Origin: Deltaproteobacteria bacterium | GTDB lineage: Bacteria; JADJOY01 | Reading direction: 5' to 3' | Length of the DNA stretch: 64,000 bases | Assembly (NCBI GenBank): GCA_016713535.1 | Contig: JADJOY010000001.1 | Location: 558,001 to 622,000 of the forward strand | Part shown: positions 18,339 to 27,345 of the stretch, piece after piece | How the letters are laid out: each line of letters opens with the position of its first letter | Numbering within the stretch: position 1 is the first letter of the stretch | Program-made: the position numbers and the translations under genes | Notes under the pieces: model-generated | The model's input: the letters and a program-made list of their open reading frames with translations, nothing else | The model's database searches: none | What the model was told of the DNA's origin: nothing

Positions 18339-19519
18339 GGATCGTGATGGTGAACTCGGTGTCGTTCCTGCCGACGCAGGGGCGCTACCGATGGGTCTAC
18401 GCGCAGGCCAAGAGCCTGGTCGACGCGGGACACGAGGTTCACATCCTCGCCTGGGATCGGCTGCTCGAGGCCCCCGAGCGCGAGGTCATCGACGGCATCC
18501 ACGTCGAGCGCATCCGGGTCAAGGCGGGCTTCGGCCGCCTCACGCCGATCCGCACCGCGTTCCGGCTCCTGTGGTTCCACATCCGGCTGCTGGTCCGGCT
18601 GCTCGGGATCCACGCCGACGTGTTCCACACCTTCAACCCGGACGTGATCCCGCCGGTCGCGCTGGTGGCCCGGCTCACCCGCAAGCCGCACGTGATGGCG
18701 CTCATCGAGCCGCACTATTACTACAACTGGCCCGACCGCTATCGCCCGCTCATCAAGCTCCTCGACGGTGCCGAGCGGCACTTCGCGCTGCGCGCCAGCG
18801 CCGTGGTGGTCCACAACCTCTACCAGGTCAACAAGTTCACCCAGATGGGTGTGCGGAACGTGGTGCACCTCGCCCAGGTGCCGGACCGGGCGCTCGCCGA
18901 CGCGGAGCTGCCCGATCGCTCGAAGCGCACCGGGACCGTGGTGTTCGGGCGCATCGGCACGGTCTTCGGCGGCATCAACGGCATCGAGGAGCTCATCCCG
19001 GCCTTCAAGGCGGTCCTCGACACGGGACACGACGCCAAGCTCGTGATCGCGGGGCGCGTCTCGCCCGAGTTCGAGGAGGAGTTCAAGAAGCTGGTCGCGC
19101 CGCTCGGCGACAAGCTGGTGGTGACCGGCTCGTTCCACCCCAACGAGATCGCCAAGCAGTACGAGGGCGTCGACGTCTCCATCCAGCTCACGCCGCGGAC
19201 GATCTTCTACCGCTACATCACGCCCACTAAGTTCACCGACTCGCTGGCTCACGGCGTGCCGGTGATCTCGTCGGCGATCGGCGACGTGCCGTACCTGGCC
19301 GAGAAGACCGGCGCCGCGATCCTGGTCGACGAGACCAACGTCGAGAGCATCCGCGACGGCATGACCCGGCTGATCGAGGACCGCGAGCTCAGGCTCCGGA
19401 TGGGGAAGGCTGGGCTCGATCTGGTCCGAAACGAGTACTGCTGGGATCAGATGCAGCACCGGCTGTTCGCCCTCTACGACAGCCTCGACCCCAAGGCACG
19501 CGCCGCCCACGCGGCCTGA
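18335..19519 (+). CDS. Family 4 glycosyltransferase
   Basis: This 394-aa GT-B protein starts at ATG 18335, with GGGAGG five bases upstream. Features are VNSVSFLPTQGRYRWVYAQA, HTFNPDVIPPVALVARL, a VVFGRIGTVFGGINGIEELI donor-domain start, and a late TPTKFTDSLAHGVPVISSAIGDVP segment equivalent to the EX7E region. It is the last gene of the plus-strand EPS run and is followed by a hairpin. The specific linkage cannot be read from sequence. Confidence 0.86.
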   Translation: MRIVMVNSVSFLPTQGRYRWVYAQAKSLVDAGHEVHILAWDRLLEAPEREVIDGIHVERIRVKAGFGRLTPIRTAFRLLWFHIRLLVRLLGIHADVFHTFNPDVIPPVALVARLTRKPHVMALIEPHYYYNWPDRYRPLIKLLDGAERHFALRASAVVVHNLYQVNKFTQMGVRNVVHLAQVPDRALADAELPDRSKRTGTVVFGRIGTVFGGINGIEELIPAFKAVLDTGHDAKLVIAGRVSPEFEEEFKKLVAPLGDKLVVTGSFHPNEIAKQYEGVDVSIQLTPRTIFYRYITPTKFTDSLAHGVPVISSAIGDVPYLAEKTGAAILVDETNVESIRDGMTRLIEDRELRLRMGKAGLDLVRNEYCWDQMQHRLFALYDSLDPKARAAHAA

Positions 19520-19832
19520 CGCAACCGACCTGGCGCGTGGCCGATCTGCCGGCTGCCGGCCGCGTCGCCCTGCGCCCTGGAACCCGACGCTTCGTCGTCG
19601 GGCCGGCAGCCCGTGCCGGCGTTGCAGGGTTGACTGCGCCATTTCTCGAGCTTCCGTCTCTCCGGCGGAGAGAGGTAGAGTCGCGTCGCTGTCATCGCGG
19701 CAGCTCCGGCTGTGGGTTTCGGTTTCGAGCGAGATCGCTCGTCATCTCGTAACATTGCAGGATCGTTCGAACTCTTGGCCGGTGGTCGAGCCTGCGATCT
19801 TCGCGCAGCAACCGAGTGCCGGAGGGACACCC
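19520..19832. other. Intergenic gap with terminator-like hairpin
   Basis: No convincing gene. CCCGACG (19583-19589) pairs perfectly with CGTCGGG (19596-19602) across a six-base loop, 64 bp after the GT4 stop, and could end that transcript. TTGACT at 19630 is an isolated -35-like hexamer without a clear -10. Confidence 0.35.
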
Positions 19833-21460
19833 GTGGTGCTTCCAACCTCGACGCTGGCGCCCCCGGGAGCACCGCCACGTACCGCCCACCTGCCCGGTTG
19901 GGCCGGCGAGTTTTTCCTGGTGGCAGGGCTGACCGCCGGGGCGCTCGCAATTCGCCTCCCGCACCTGATGCTCGTCCCCGGTTTTTCGGACGAGTACAAA
20001 GAGATGCTCGTGAGCTTCGAGGTGGCCCGAGGAGCGCGGTTCCCGCTGGTGAGCACGCAATGCTATCTCGGCAGCTTCTTCAACTACCTCCTGGGCGCGA
20101 TCTTTCTTCTCTTCGGCCCGAGCTTCACCGCGGCGCGGATGACCGTCACGGTGCTCGGCGCGCTCACCGTTCCGCTCGCCTACTGGCTCGGAAAGGAGAC
20201 CGAGGACCGGCCGACTGGCGTCGCAACTGCCCTGCTCATGCTCACCTCGTTCACCCACATCACCAACGGCCACATCGCCTGGGTGAATTGCACGACCCCC
20301 TTCTTCGCCACCGGTGCCTTTCTGCTCTTCACTCTTGCCCTGAAGCGGAGCAGCGGCCGGCTGCTCGTCGCCGCCGGGTTTTGCTACGGCCTCGCCCTGC
20401 AGACCCATCCCACCACGCTCCCGGCGGCACCCGCACTGGCGCTCGCGTTCTTGCATGCCGGATTGTTTCCCCGCTCGGCCGACCGGTCGACGCCGCTTCG
20501 GATCTGGTTGCGATCACCCTGGCCTTACGCGGCGTTGCTGGCCGCAGTCCTCGCCTATGGGAACGTGATCGCCTACAACGTGCTGCACCCCACGGCAGCG
20601 GGGAGATCTACCGGAAGGACGACGAGAATTTCGTGGCCGACCGTAGCCTCGGTCCCTACCTCATGGGACTCGCGAGCTGGAGCACCCTCGAGCTGAGCAT
20701 GCTGAGCAGTGAGGGCGACGCGCGAAGCCCATGGTGGGAGCAGGCGATACGCCCAAAGAACCTGCTCTGCCTGGCGCTCCTTGCGATCGGAACCGTCTCG
20801 GCCCTCCGGCGGGGGAAACACCTTCCCGTGTACCTGTTCGCCGCGACCACCCTGCTCTCCCCCCTCATCAACAACTACCACCGATATCCGATGGCCGCGC
20901 GCTATGGCGCGTTCGTGCACCCCGTGCTGTGCCTCCTGGTTGCCGCTCCGCTGGTTCGCGCCGGTCGTGCGGGGCGAGGTCCGTTCGCCTGGCGCTCCGG
21001 CGTCGCGTGGGGGGTCCTCGGGCTCCTCGTCCTCACCCCTACGATTCCCCTCGCGCGCAAGTACCGGGCCGCTACGGTGGGGAGGTCACCCAATCGGATC
21101 GTCCTCGCGCTTCACGAGACCATCCGGTCGAGCGTCGAGTCCGACCCGCAGATACGGGTATTCCTGGACTCCAACCTGGAGAATCTCAGGACCGGGTTCG
21201 GGGGACGGGTGTACGGCGCACTGGATTGCCTGCTGCAGTTCGACGGCATCCCTTTCCAGCGTCTGGACCGGTCGGCGAGAGCTCTCCGGGCCCCCTGGCG
21301 GGACGACCCAGGCCGCCCGGTGCTTCTGGTCCTCTTCGGGGACGACTCCCCACGGCTCGGCGCCAAAGCCCCGCCTGCCGTCGAGCTCGCTGCTCACCCC
21401 TGGCTCTACCCCGAGGGGACCATCCGCGTGATCGAGGTCCGGCCGCCCGCGACGGGCTGA
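19833..21460 (+). CDS. GT39/ArnT-like integral membrane glycosyltransferase (one frameshift)
   Basis: The reconstructed protein is about 542 aa. GTG 19833 is chosen for the GGAGGG site seven bases upstream; a TTG at 19755 is an alternative. Multiple membrane helices begin near residue 20. The first periplasmic loop carries the acidic motif GFSDEYKEML expected of GT-C enzymes of the PMT/ArnT class. Later helices include LLVAAGFCYGLALQTHPTT and LLSPLINNYHRYPMAARYGAF, then a soluble C-terminal domain. The frame changes near 20602, explained by one missing G (AGCGGGGAG where AGC GGG GAG needs an extra G). Such enzymes take sugars from polyprenyl phosphate and add them to lipid A, protein or glycan outside the membrane. 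Confidence 0.8.
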
Positions 21461-21659
21461 GACGCGGGGGGCGACCCCGTGTGCGCTAACCGGAAGTGGC
21501 CGGATCGGTGCTCATCGTCCGAGCACGACGACACCGCTTCGGTCTTTCCGGGGCCTTACCCCTGACGGGTGCTTCGCGCCGGCTCGCCGTGCTCGCTCCG
21601 TGTGCGGTGCCGCCGAGAAGAAGTCGCAGCGCGGCGCGACGACACTCGAGAGCAGGAAA

Positions 21660-22370
21660 TCACCGGAACGCCCCGTACAGGGTGTGCGGATACCAGTGGC
21701 CTCGGTCGATTTTCGTGACGATCACTTCACGGGCCCCGGCTTCTTTCAGGATCCCCACCATCTCGACCTCGTCGGCGAAGGCGAAGCGGCTCGAGCCTTC
21801 CGTGATCTTCAGCACCCGGACCGCCAGGACTTCCTGGAACCGGGCGATGTGGAACTTCCAGGCCGGGTGCAGGCTGTTTTCCTTCAGGACGAGTTTTCCA
21901 CCCGGCCGCAGCTTCGCGAGCGAACGCGCGAGCAACGGGCGCCATTCATCCTTGGGGATCAGGTAGAGCACGTCGAGGATCGCCACTGCGTCGAAGTCCT
22001 CGTCCGGGAGGTCCTCGACTCGTACGCAGCGAAACTCGACCTCGGACCTCCCCTGGATCGACTGCCGTGCGAATCCGATCTTCCCCTGAGCAGGGTCGAT
22101 GCCGAGTACGCGGAGCCGTGGTCGCGAGACCGACGCCAGGTTCGAAAAGAGGCCGTGTCCGCACCCGATTTCGAGTAGGCGGCCCTCGGCCGGAAGGCGG
22201 GCGAGGAGCTTGGTCATGGGGCAGAGCAACCACCGGATCAGCACGTGCGCGCGCTCCGCGATCGGTGATCCACCGTAGAGCCGCAGCACGGCCGCCAGCA
22301 GCGCAAACCTTCCAGTGAGTATCCGCACGACGCTATCCACCTTCCCGCCGGGCGGGGGCGTGGGGTGCAT
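21660..22370 (-). CDS. Class I SAM-dependent methyltransferase
   Basis: This 236-aa protein is called from the ATG at 22370. The same frame stays open to 22586, but that upstream part looks non-coding. The core has LLEIGCGHGLFSNLA, RVLGIDPAQGKIGFA, FDAVAILDVLYLIP and LRPGGKLVLKENSLHP. It sits on the opposite strand between the GT39-like gene and the GT2-YdjC fusion, so it may act on the same lipid-linked or lipid-A sugar. The ribosome site is weak. Confidence 0.75.
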   Translation of the reverse strand: MHPTPPPGGKVDSVVRILTGRFALLAAVLRLYGGSPIAERAHVLIRWLLCPMTKLLARLPAEGRLLEIGCGHGLFSNLASVSRPRLRVLGIDPAQGKIGFARQSIQGRSEVEFRCVRVEDLPDEDFDAVAILDVLYLIPKDEWRPLLARSLAKLRPGGKLVLKENSLHPAWKFHIARFQEVLAVRVLKITEGSSRFAFADEVEMVGILKEAGAREVIVTKIDRGHWYPHTLYGAFR

Positions 22371-22791
22371 TTCGGGCCGCGCAGTCTCGCACAAGGGTCC
22401 ACCGCGAAACAGCGCGCCGAACCCGTGCCCGGCGCGCCGCGGGGACAGGGGTGAGCGCACCGATGCTTGCCAGGGTCGAGTCGCTGAGTCTATGAACCGA
22501 CGTGCCGTCGATCCGGAAAGCGCTGGTCGGACCGCAGATTCGGATCGGTTGACGGCTGCCTGGTCCGCACACACTCCCCCCACCATCCTCCGCGACCGGG
22601 CTCATTCTCCGCGTACCGGCGGGCCTTGTGCACGACATTCACTCCGAAAGCACGCGGGTTCAGCTCACCGTCGGGGAACCTGGGCGGACTGCGCCATCGT
22701 TCCCCCCCGGGCGGTGCGAGCTGACGATCGGTGAAGGGGGGGGCGCGGTCTTCATCGTCCCGATCCTGGCACGGGCTCGCGAGGTGAAGCC
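22371..22791. other. Divergent intergenic region, no gene seen
   Basis: This separates the minus-strand methyltransferase from the plus-strand GT2-YdjC gene and should hold both promoters, but no clear -35/-10 pair was found. GCGCGCCG (22412-22419) and CGGCGCGC (22430-22437) form a perfect inverted repeat. Confidence 0.3.
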
Positions 22792-24432
22792 GTGACGCGG
22801 GAGGAAAAAGAGAACGGCCTGGCCGCCGAACCGGGCGAGCTCTTCGGCACCTTGATCGTGCCGGTCTACAACGCGGCGTCGTTCCTCTCGGTCACCTTGA
22901 GCACGGTGCGGCAGTGGCTTGCCGAACAACCGCTCCCCTGGGAGCTGGTCCTGGTCGACGACGCTTCCCAGGACGCGACCCCCGCCATCCTGACAGCCTT
23001 TGCCGAGGCCACCCCCGGCGAGCGCATTCGCATCGTGCGCTTCACGAGCAATCGCGGAAAGGGATTCGCGGTGCGCGTCGGGCTTCAGCTGGCGCGCGGG
23101 CGGTACGCGGTGTTCACCGATTGCGATCGCGCCTATCCCATGTCGAACGTTGCCAGCATCGTCGCGCGCCTGGAAGCGGGCGCAGACGCGGCCATTGCCT
23201 GTCGGGTGGACGAAGCGAGCACCTATCTCATCCGGCCGGGGTTCTTCTCCTATCTCTTCACGCGGCACCTGCTGGGCCGGTGGTTCAACTGGATCTGCAG
23301 GATGGTGACGGTCCCGCGGATTCGTGACACGCAGGCCGGGCTCAAGGGCTTCCGGACCGAGGTCGTCAAGCCGGTGCTGGCCCGTCTTCGGCTCGACGGG
23401 TTTTCATTCGACGTCGAGCTGCTGCGGGCCTTGATCGATTGCGGTGCGCGCATCGACGAGGTCCCGGTCTCGTTTCGCTATGACAGCGAGCCGACCACGG
23501 TTCGCTTCGCGCTCGATTCGATCCGGATGGCACGCGACCTCGTTCGGGTTCGTCTCCGATCGCGTCGGGGACACTATCGAGTGCCTTCCCGGACCCGCCG
23601 TCTGGTCATTCACGCGGACGACTACGGCCTGTCGCCCGGGGTCAATCGGGCGATCGAAGAAGCGCTCGAGTCGGGAGCCGTGACCAGCAGCTCGATCATG
23701 CTCGGGGAAGCCGCGGCGCACTCGGCGATCGCTTGGGCGGCGGGCCATCCGCAGTTCGACTTCGGTGTTCATCTGAATCTCACCCAGGGACGCCCGGTCC
23801 TGCCCCCGGACCAGGTCCCCTCGCTGGTGGATTCTCACGGCTGCTTCTGGCGGCTCGGTGCGTTCATCCTGCGCAGCTCGACCGGACGGGTTCGCCTGCG
23901 CGAGGTCGAGCTCGAGTGGCGCGCTCAGATCGGCGTGCTCCGGGCTGCGGGACTCGCGATCAGCCACCTCGACAGCCACCAGCACGTGCACCTCTTGCCC
24001 TGGGTGTTCCGAAAGGTCGCGGCGCGGCTGGCGGCGGAAGAAGGGCTGGTGATCCGCGCAATGCGGCGTCCGATCGTCGTGGGGAGGTTGCGCCCGGATG
24101 CCAGGGGTCTCGCGCTGGCAGCGGCCTCCCTTCTGAGCGTCGGCCGGCGCCATCGCTCGCTCGTGGCCGCGGATGCCAGCGGTGTGGCCACCCAACAGCG
24201 CGACCGCCTCGACGATCTGAAGGCCTTTCTCGTCCAGACCGCCAACAGCGAGATCTGCGAGTTGACCGTTCACCCCGGGATCGTGGACGACGACCTGATC
24301 CGCTCGGGCGATGCCTACCGCACGCAACGGGAGGAAGAGCGGGCGCTGCTCGCCGCGGCGGAAACCCAGGCTTGGTTCCGGCTGAACGACTTCGAGCTCA
24401 CCAGCTTTCGAGCTCTGTCGCGCACCAGGTGA
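22792..24432 (+). CDS. Fusion of DPM/ALG5-type GT2 with YdjC/ChbG/NaxD-type deacetylase
   Basis: This intact 546-aa frame starts at GTG 22792. Residues 18-255 are a polyprenyl-phosphate sugar synthase of the ALG5/DPM1 kind: LIVPVYNAASFL, LVLVDDASQD, NRGKGFAVRVGLQLARGRY, the DxD site D110-C-D112, RIRDTQAGLKGF and DGFSFDVELL. Residues 268-546 are a YdjC-superfamily deacetylase with all three metal-site motifs: HADDYG (H274-G279), GVHLNLT (H327) and SHLDSHQHVH (H396/H398/H400), plus the late LTVHPG. Known stand-alone partners are FlmF2 + NaxD (Francisella) and LgmA + LgmC (Bordetella). They make undecaprenyl-phosphate-HexNAc and deacetylate it for transfer to lipid A. The GT39-like gene nearby would be the transferase. 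No membrane helix is evident. Confidence 0.88.
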   Translation: MTREEKENGLAAEPGELFGTLIVPVYNAASFLSVTLSTVRQWLAEQPLPWELVLVDDASQDATPAILTAFAEATPGERIRIVRFTSNRGKGFAVRVGLQLARGRYAVFTDCDRAYPMSNVASIVARLEAGADAAIACRVDEASTYLIRPGFFSYLFTRHLLGRWFNWICRMVTVPRIRDTQAGLKGFRTEVVKPVLARLRLDGFSFDVELLRALIDCGARIDEVPVSFRYDSEPTTVRFALDSIRMARDLVRVRLRSRRGHYRVPSRTRRLVIHADDYGLSPGVNRAIEEALESGAVTSSSIMLGEAAAHSAIAWAAGHPQFDFGVHLNLTQGRPVLPPDQVPSLVDSHGCFWRLGAFILRSSTGRVRLREVELEWRAQIGVLRAAGLAISHLDSHQHVHLLPWVFRKVAARLAAEEGLVIRAMRRPIVVGRLRPDARGLALAAASLLSVGRRHRSLVAADASGVATQQRDRLDDLKAFLVQTANSEICELTVHPGIVDDDLIRSGDAYRTQREEERALLAAAETQAWFRLNDFELTSFRALSRTR

Positions 24433-24629
24433 GACGGGTTCCGTAACCCGCGATCCGATCCGCACCTGCGCGGGAACGCTGGTGTGGATGCCGGCGAACG
24501 ATTCCGGGTACGAAAGCCACGGACCGCTCGCGTTGATGCTGCGCACGACCGAGTCCTCGGGCACGGATGGGCACCGTCCGGGACGGTGCGGGTCTTGGCC
24601 CTAGCGCCGGCGTCGAGGAGATGCTGTCA

Positions 24630-24980
24630 CCGGCGGGGACCGAGGTCATCCCGGGCAAGAGCACCCCGCGCCGCGTGGTGACCTCGCTGCCGGTGGACCG
24701 CATCGCCACACGGGCGCTCTACGAAGAGCCGTGCCGTGCTCGCGGCGACATGTAGAACCGCATCCAGGAGCAGCACCGGGGGTTGGTCGCGGACCGCACG
24801 AGCACGGCGACGATGCGCGCGAACCGGTTGCGGCCGTGGTTCTCGTCGATCGCGAGGGTGCTGATGAACGAGATGCGACGCGTGGCGCTTCGCGGCACCG
24901 AGCTGGCGAGTGCGTCGTTGGTTGGACGTCGCTCTCGGCGCTGTGCGAGACTGACCGCCGACCTGCAATCCGCCCTTGCG
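24630..24980 (+). mobile_element. IS1380-family transposase remnant (C-terminal part, degraded)
   Basis: One frame reads PGKSTPRRVVTSLPVDR, ALYEEPCRARGDM, a TAG (24753-24755) where the family has Glu, then NRIQEQHRGLVADRTSTATM and RANRLRPWFSSIARVLMNEM. This follows the conserved IS1380 C-terminal pattern (RFVVTSL, ALYE, CARGxMENRIKEQ, LFADRTS, NQLRLWFSS). The N-terminal part and the inverted-repeat ends are not recognisable, so it is a dead fragment. It lies at the downstream edge of the 19.8-24.4 kb island, which hints at past mobility there. Confidence 0.72.
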
Positions 24981-25060
24981 GTGCGCTCACCGGTTACGGT
25001 GGGCCGGGGGCACCGCTACCGGCCGCCGCCCCAGGCGGCCCAGGCGCCCGGAGGACCCAC

Positions 25061-26074
25061 GTGGACGTCGTGAATCTGGATACCTCGATGGCGAGCAGCC
25101 ACGGCTCCGCCGTCGTGTCGCTCCTCGAGCCGCCGCTGCCGAGCCAGATCCAGCTCGAGCCGACGACGGTGTGCAACCTCGACTGCATCATGTGTCCCAT
25201 CAACTCGCTGCAGCGGGACAAGAACATGATGACGCTCGACGAGTTCAAGGACCTCGTCGGACGGTTCCCGAAGCTCGAGCGGATCACGATGCACGGCATC
25301 GGCGAGCCGCTGATGAACCGCGACTTCTTCCAGATGGTGGAGCACGCGAAGTCGAAGGGGATCCGGGTCTACTTCAACAACAACATGACCTACATGACCG
25401 AGGCCAACGCGCGGAACCTGTTGAGCCTCGAGGTCGACGAGATCCGCACCAGCCTCGACACCCCGTACAAGGACGAGTACGCGCGCATCCGTCCGGCGCG
25501 CAACCAGCGCACCAACTTCTTCGACGAGGTCGTCGAGAACGTCCGCACGCTGGTCCGGGTGCGAAACGAGCTGGGCTCCAAGACCAAGATCAAGCTGGTC
25601 GGCGTGTGCATGGACGAGACCATCCGTCAGATGCCCGATCTCACCCGCCTCGGCGTCGAGCTCGGCGTCGACGAGATCATGATCCAGAACATGCAGCTCT
25701 GGAGCGGCAAGGACGAGTTCCGCGAGGATCGCGAGGGCAAGGTCGTCGCCGACCAGGTGATGTCCGAGGTCTACGAGGAGTGCCGCGACATCGCCACCGG
25801 CAAGGTGCCCCTCAAGATGTGGCATCCGGGCGTCAGCCACGGCTGCAACTGGGCCGAGACGTCCTGCTACGTGACCGTCGACGGCTACGTCACCCCGTGC
25901 TGCAACTGCCCCGACCCGAAGGTCAAGAACTTCGGCAACCTGAACGAGAAGAGCCTGGAAGAGATCTGGTACGGCGAGGACTACAAGGAGTTCCGCCGCC
26001 AGCTCGCCTCGCCCGACATCCCCGAGATCTGCGACGGTTGCGTGATCTACGGCGGACGCTTCAAGGAATACTGA
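25061..26074 (+). CDS. Radical SAM/SPASM domain protein
   Basis: This 337-aa protein starts at GTG 25061, with GGAGGA five bases upstream. The radical SAM motif is CNLDCIMC, followed by GIGEPLMN. The C-terminal SPASM region carries HGCNWAETSCYVTVDGYV, TPCCNC and ICDGC, enough cysteines for auxiliary iron-sulphur ligation. It pairs with the nucleotidyltransferase 144 bp downstream. It resembles the 7060-8178 protein in fold but is not a close copy. Substrate unknown. Confidence 0.85.
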   Translation: MDVVNLDTSMASSHGSAVVSLLEPPLPSQIQLEPTTVCNLDCIMCPINSLQRDKNMMTLDEFKDLVGRFPKLERITMHGIGEPLMNRDFFQMVEHAKSKGIRVYFNNNMTYMTEANARNLLSLEVDEIRTSLDTPYKDEYARIRPARNQRTNFFDEVVENVRTLVRVRNELGSKTKIKLVGVCMDETIRQMPDLTRLGVELGVDEIMIQNMQLWSGKDEFREDREGKVVADQVMSEVYEECRDIATGKVPLKMWHPGVSHGCNWAETSCYVTVDGYVTPCCNCPDPKVKNFGNLNEKSLEEIWYGEDYKEFRRQLASPDIPEICDGCVIYGGRFKEY

Positions 26075-26218
26075 CGCCCGCCCGGACACCGCCCGCCAGC
26101 CTTGTCGGCTGCGCGGCCGCTGTAGTACAAACTCGCCTTTCCGCCGTGCAGGTCGGCGGAGGGCCGGGCGCCGCCGCGCGCCGGGTCGAACCCATCCAGC
26201 CGCGAGGGATCCGCCCCC

Positions 26219-26959
26219 ATGAAGAGCCTGCCGCTGGTCGTGCCCGCCGCTGGCCGGGGAACGCGCGCCCTTCCGTACACGATGGAGCACCCCAAGGCGC
26301 TCCTCGAGGTGGACGGCAAGACGCTCCTCGGTCAGGTCCTCGACCTCGGTGAGAGCATCGGGGTCGAGCGCGCGTTCATCATCGTCGGCTTCCAGGCCGA
26401 CGAGATCCGCAAGCGCTTCGGCACGCGCTATCGCTCGATGAGCCTCACCTACGTCGAGCAGACCGAGCAGCTCGGGCTGGTCCACGCGATCAGCCAGCTC
26501 GAGAAGCACCTGTCGGAAGACTTCATGATGATGCTGTGTGACGAGATCTACTTCGACACCCGGCACCATGAGGTCATGCCCCACTTCCGCAGCATCAACC
26601 CCGACGTGCTGTGCTGCGTGATGAACGGCACCGTCGAGGAGATCCAGAAGAACTACAGCGTCGAGTTCGAGGGTCAGCGGATCACCAAGCTGATCGAGAA
26701 GCCCACCACCGAGCAGATCACCAACCCGTTCATGGGGACGGGCACCGTGCTCTTCCACCCCAGCGTGTTCGAGTACATCGAGCGCACGCCGGTGAATCCC
26801 AAGCGCAACCAGAAAGAGCTCGCCGACCTGCTCAACGTGATGATCCAGGCCGGGCGCAACATCAGCCTCTTCGACATCGGCGGCTCGTACGTCAACGTCA
26901 ACTACGCCGACGACTACGAGCGCCTCACCCACAAGGTCGAAGAGCACGCCGCGCGTTGA
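26219..26959 (+). CDS. Sugar-phosphate nucleotidyltransferase
   Basis: This 246-aa protein starts at ATG 26219. It has the NTP_transferase signature (LVVPAAGRGTRALPYTMEHPKALLEVDGK), the substrate region YVEQTEQLGLVHAI, a metal-site strand MMLCDEIYF, and VEFEGQRITKLIEKP. It activates a sugar-1-phosphate, or a related phosphate, to an NDP-sugar. The donor nucleotide and sugar cannot be decided. Strong hairpins directly follow the stop. Confidence 0.82.
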   Translation: MKSLPLVVPAAGRGTRALPYTMEHPKALLEVDGKTLLGQVLDLGESIGVERAFIIVGFQADEIRKRFGTRYRSMSLTYVEQTEQLGLVHAISQLEKHLSEDFMMMLCDEIYFDTRHHEVMPHFRSINPDVLCCVMNGTVEEIQKNYSVEFEGQRITKLIEKPTTEQITNPFMGTGTVLFHPSVFEYIERTPVNPKRNQKELADLLNVMIQAGRNISLFDIGGSYVNVNYADDYERLTHKVEEHAAR

Positions 26960-27345
26960 CTACTCGGGGGGGCTGTTCCATCCCCCCGCCCCGCCGAGAG
27001 CGCGGGCTCGGCGGGGCCCCCCCCCCCAAGGCGCTTCGCTTCGCTCGCGGCGTCGCGCTGCGACGCGCCGGGTGCCGAGTCCACTCGTGGCGCGAGGCGG
27101 CCGAGTGGTCCTGCGCTCGAGCACGATCCAGCCCCCGCCCGCCGGAGGGTCGCGCGCCGCGCGACCGCCGATACGCGCTGGCGTTGCGTCGCCGGACAGG
27201 CCGATCGCCGTACGCAGGCGCACTTCGAGGCGCTTCGCTGCGGTCACGGACGCCCCGGTGAACCGGGCGACGGGGGATGGAACCCCCGTCGCTACGGGCT
27301 TTCGTAGCGCGGGGGGCTCCGTCCCCCCGCGGCGCGCGGGTCCGC
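26960..27345. repeat. Palindrome-dense intergenic island
   Basis: No gene is seen in this 386-bp gap between convergent genes. Inverted repeats include: G-run 26966-26972 with C-run 26982-26987; GCCCCGCCGAG (26988-26998) with CTCGGCGGGGC (27007-27017); CGGGGG (27271-27276) with CCCCCG (27283-27288); CGCTACG (27290-27296) with CGTAGCG (27303-27309); and GCGGGGGG (27309-27316) with CCCCCCGC (27323-27330). A GGCGCTTCGCT motif occurs twice (near 27030 and 27229). The outer hairpins could terminate the two converging transcripts; the array resembles REP/BIME-like elements. Confidence 0.5.

Noticed and set aside
19537-19752. 71-codon open frame after the GT4 gene
   Set aside because: No ribosome site, Arg-rich composition, and it contains the hairpin at 19583-19602. 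Treated as non-coding.
3308-24755. Reassignment of TAG as a sense codon (TAG inside the Wza-like gene and in the IS1380 relic)
   Set aside because: TAG is used as the natural stop elsewhere (53401-53403 and 60229-60231), and the IS fragment is clearly degraded.
25016-26947. A 643-codon open frame antisense to the radical SAM and nucleotidyltransferase genes
   Set aside because: It is a mirror of strongly coding plus-strand genes, rich in Val/Asp/Leu/His, with no domain and no ribosome site.
26960-27345. CRISPR array
   Set aside because: The repeated elements are hairpins of different sequence and spacing; no regular repeat-spacer pattern and no cas gene in the window.
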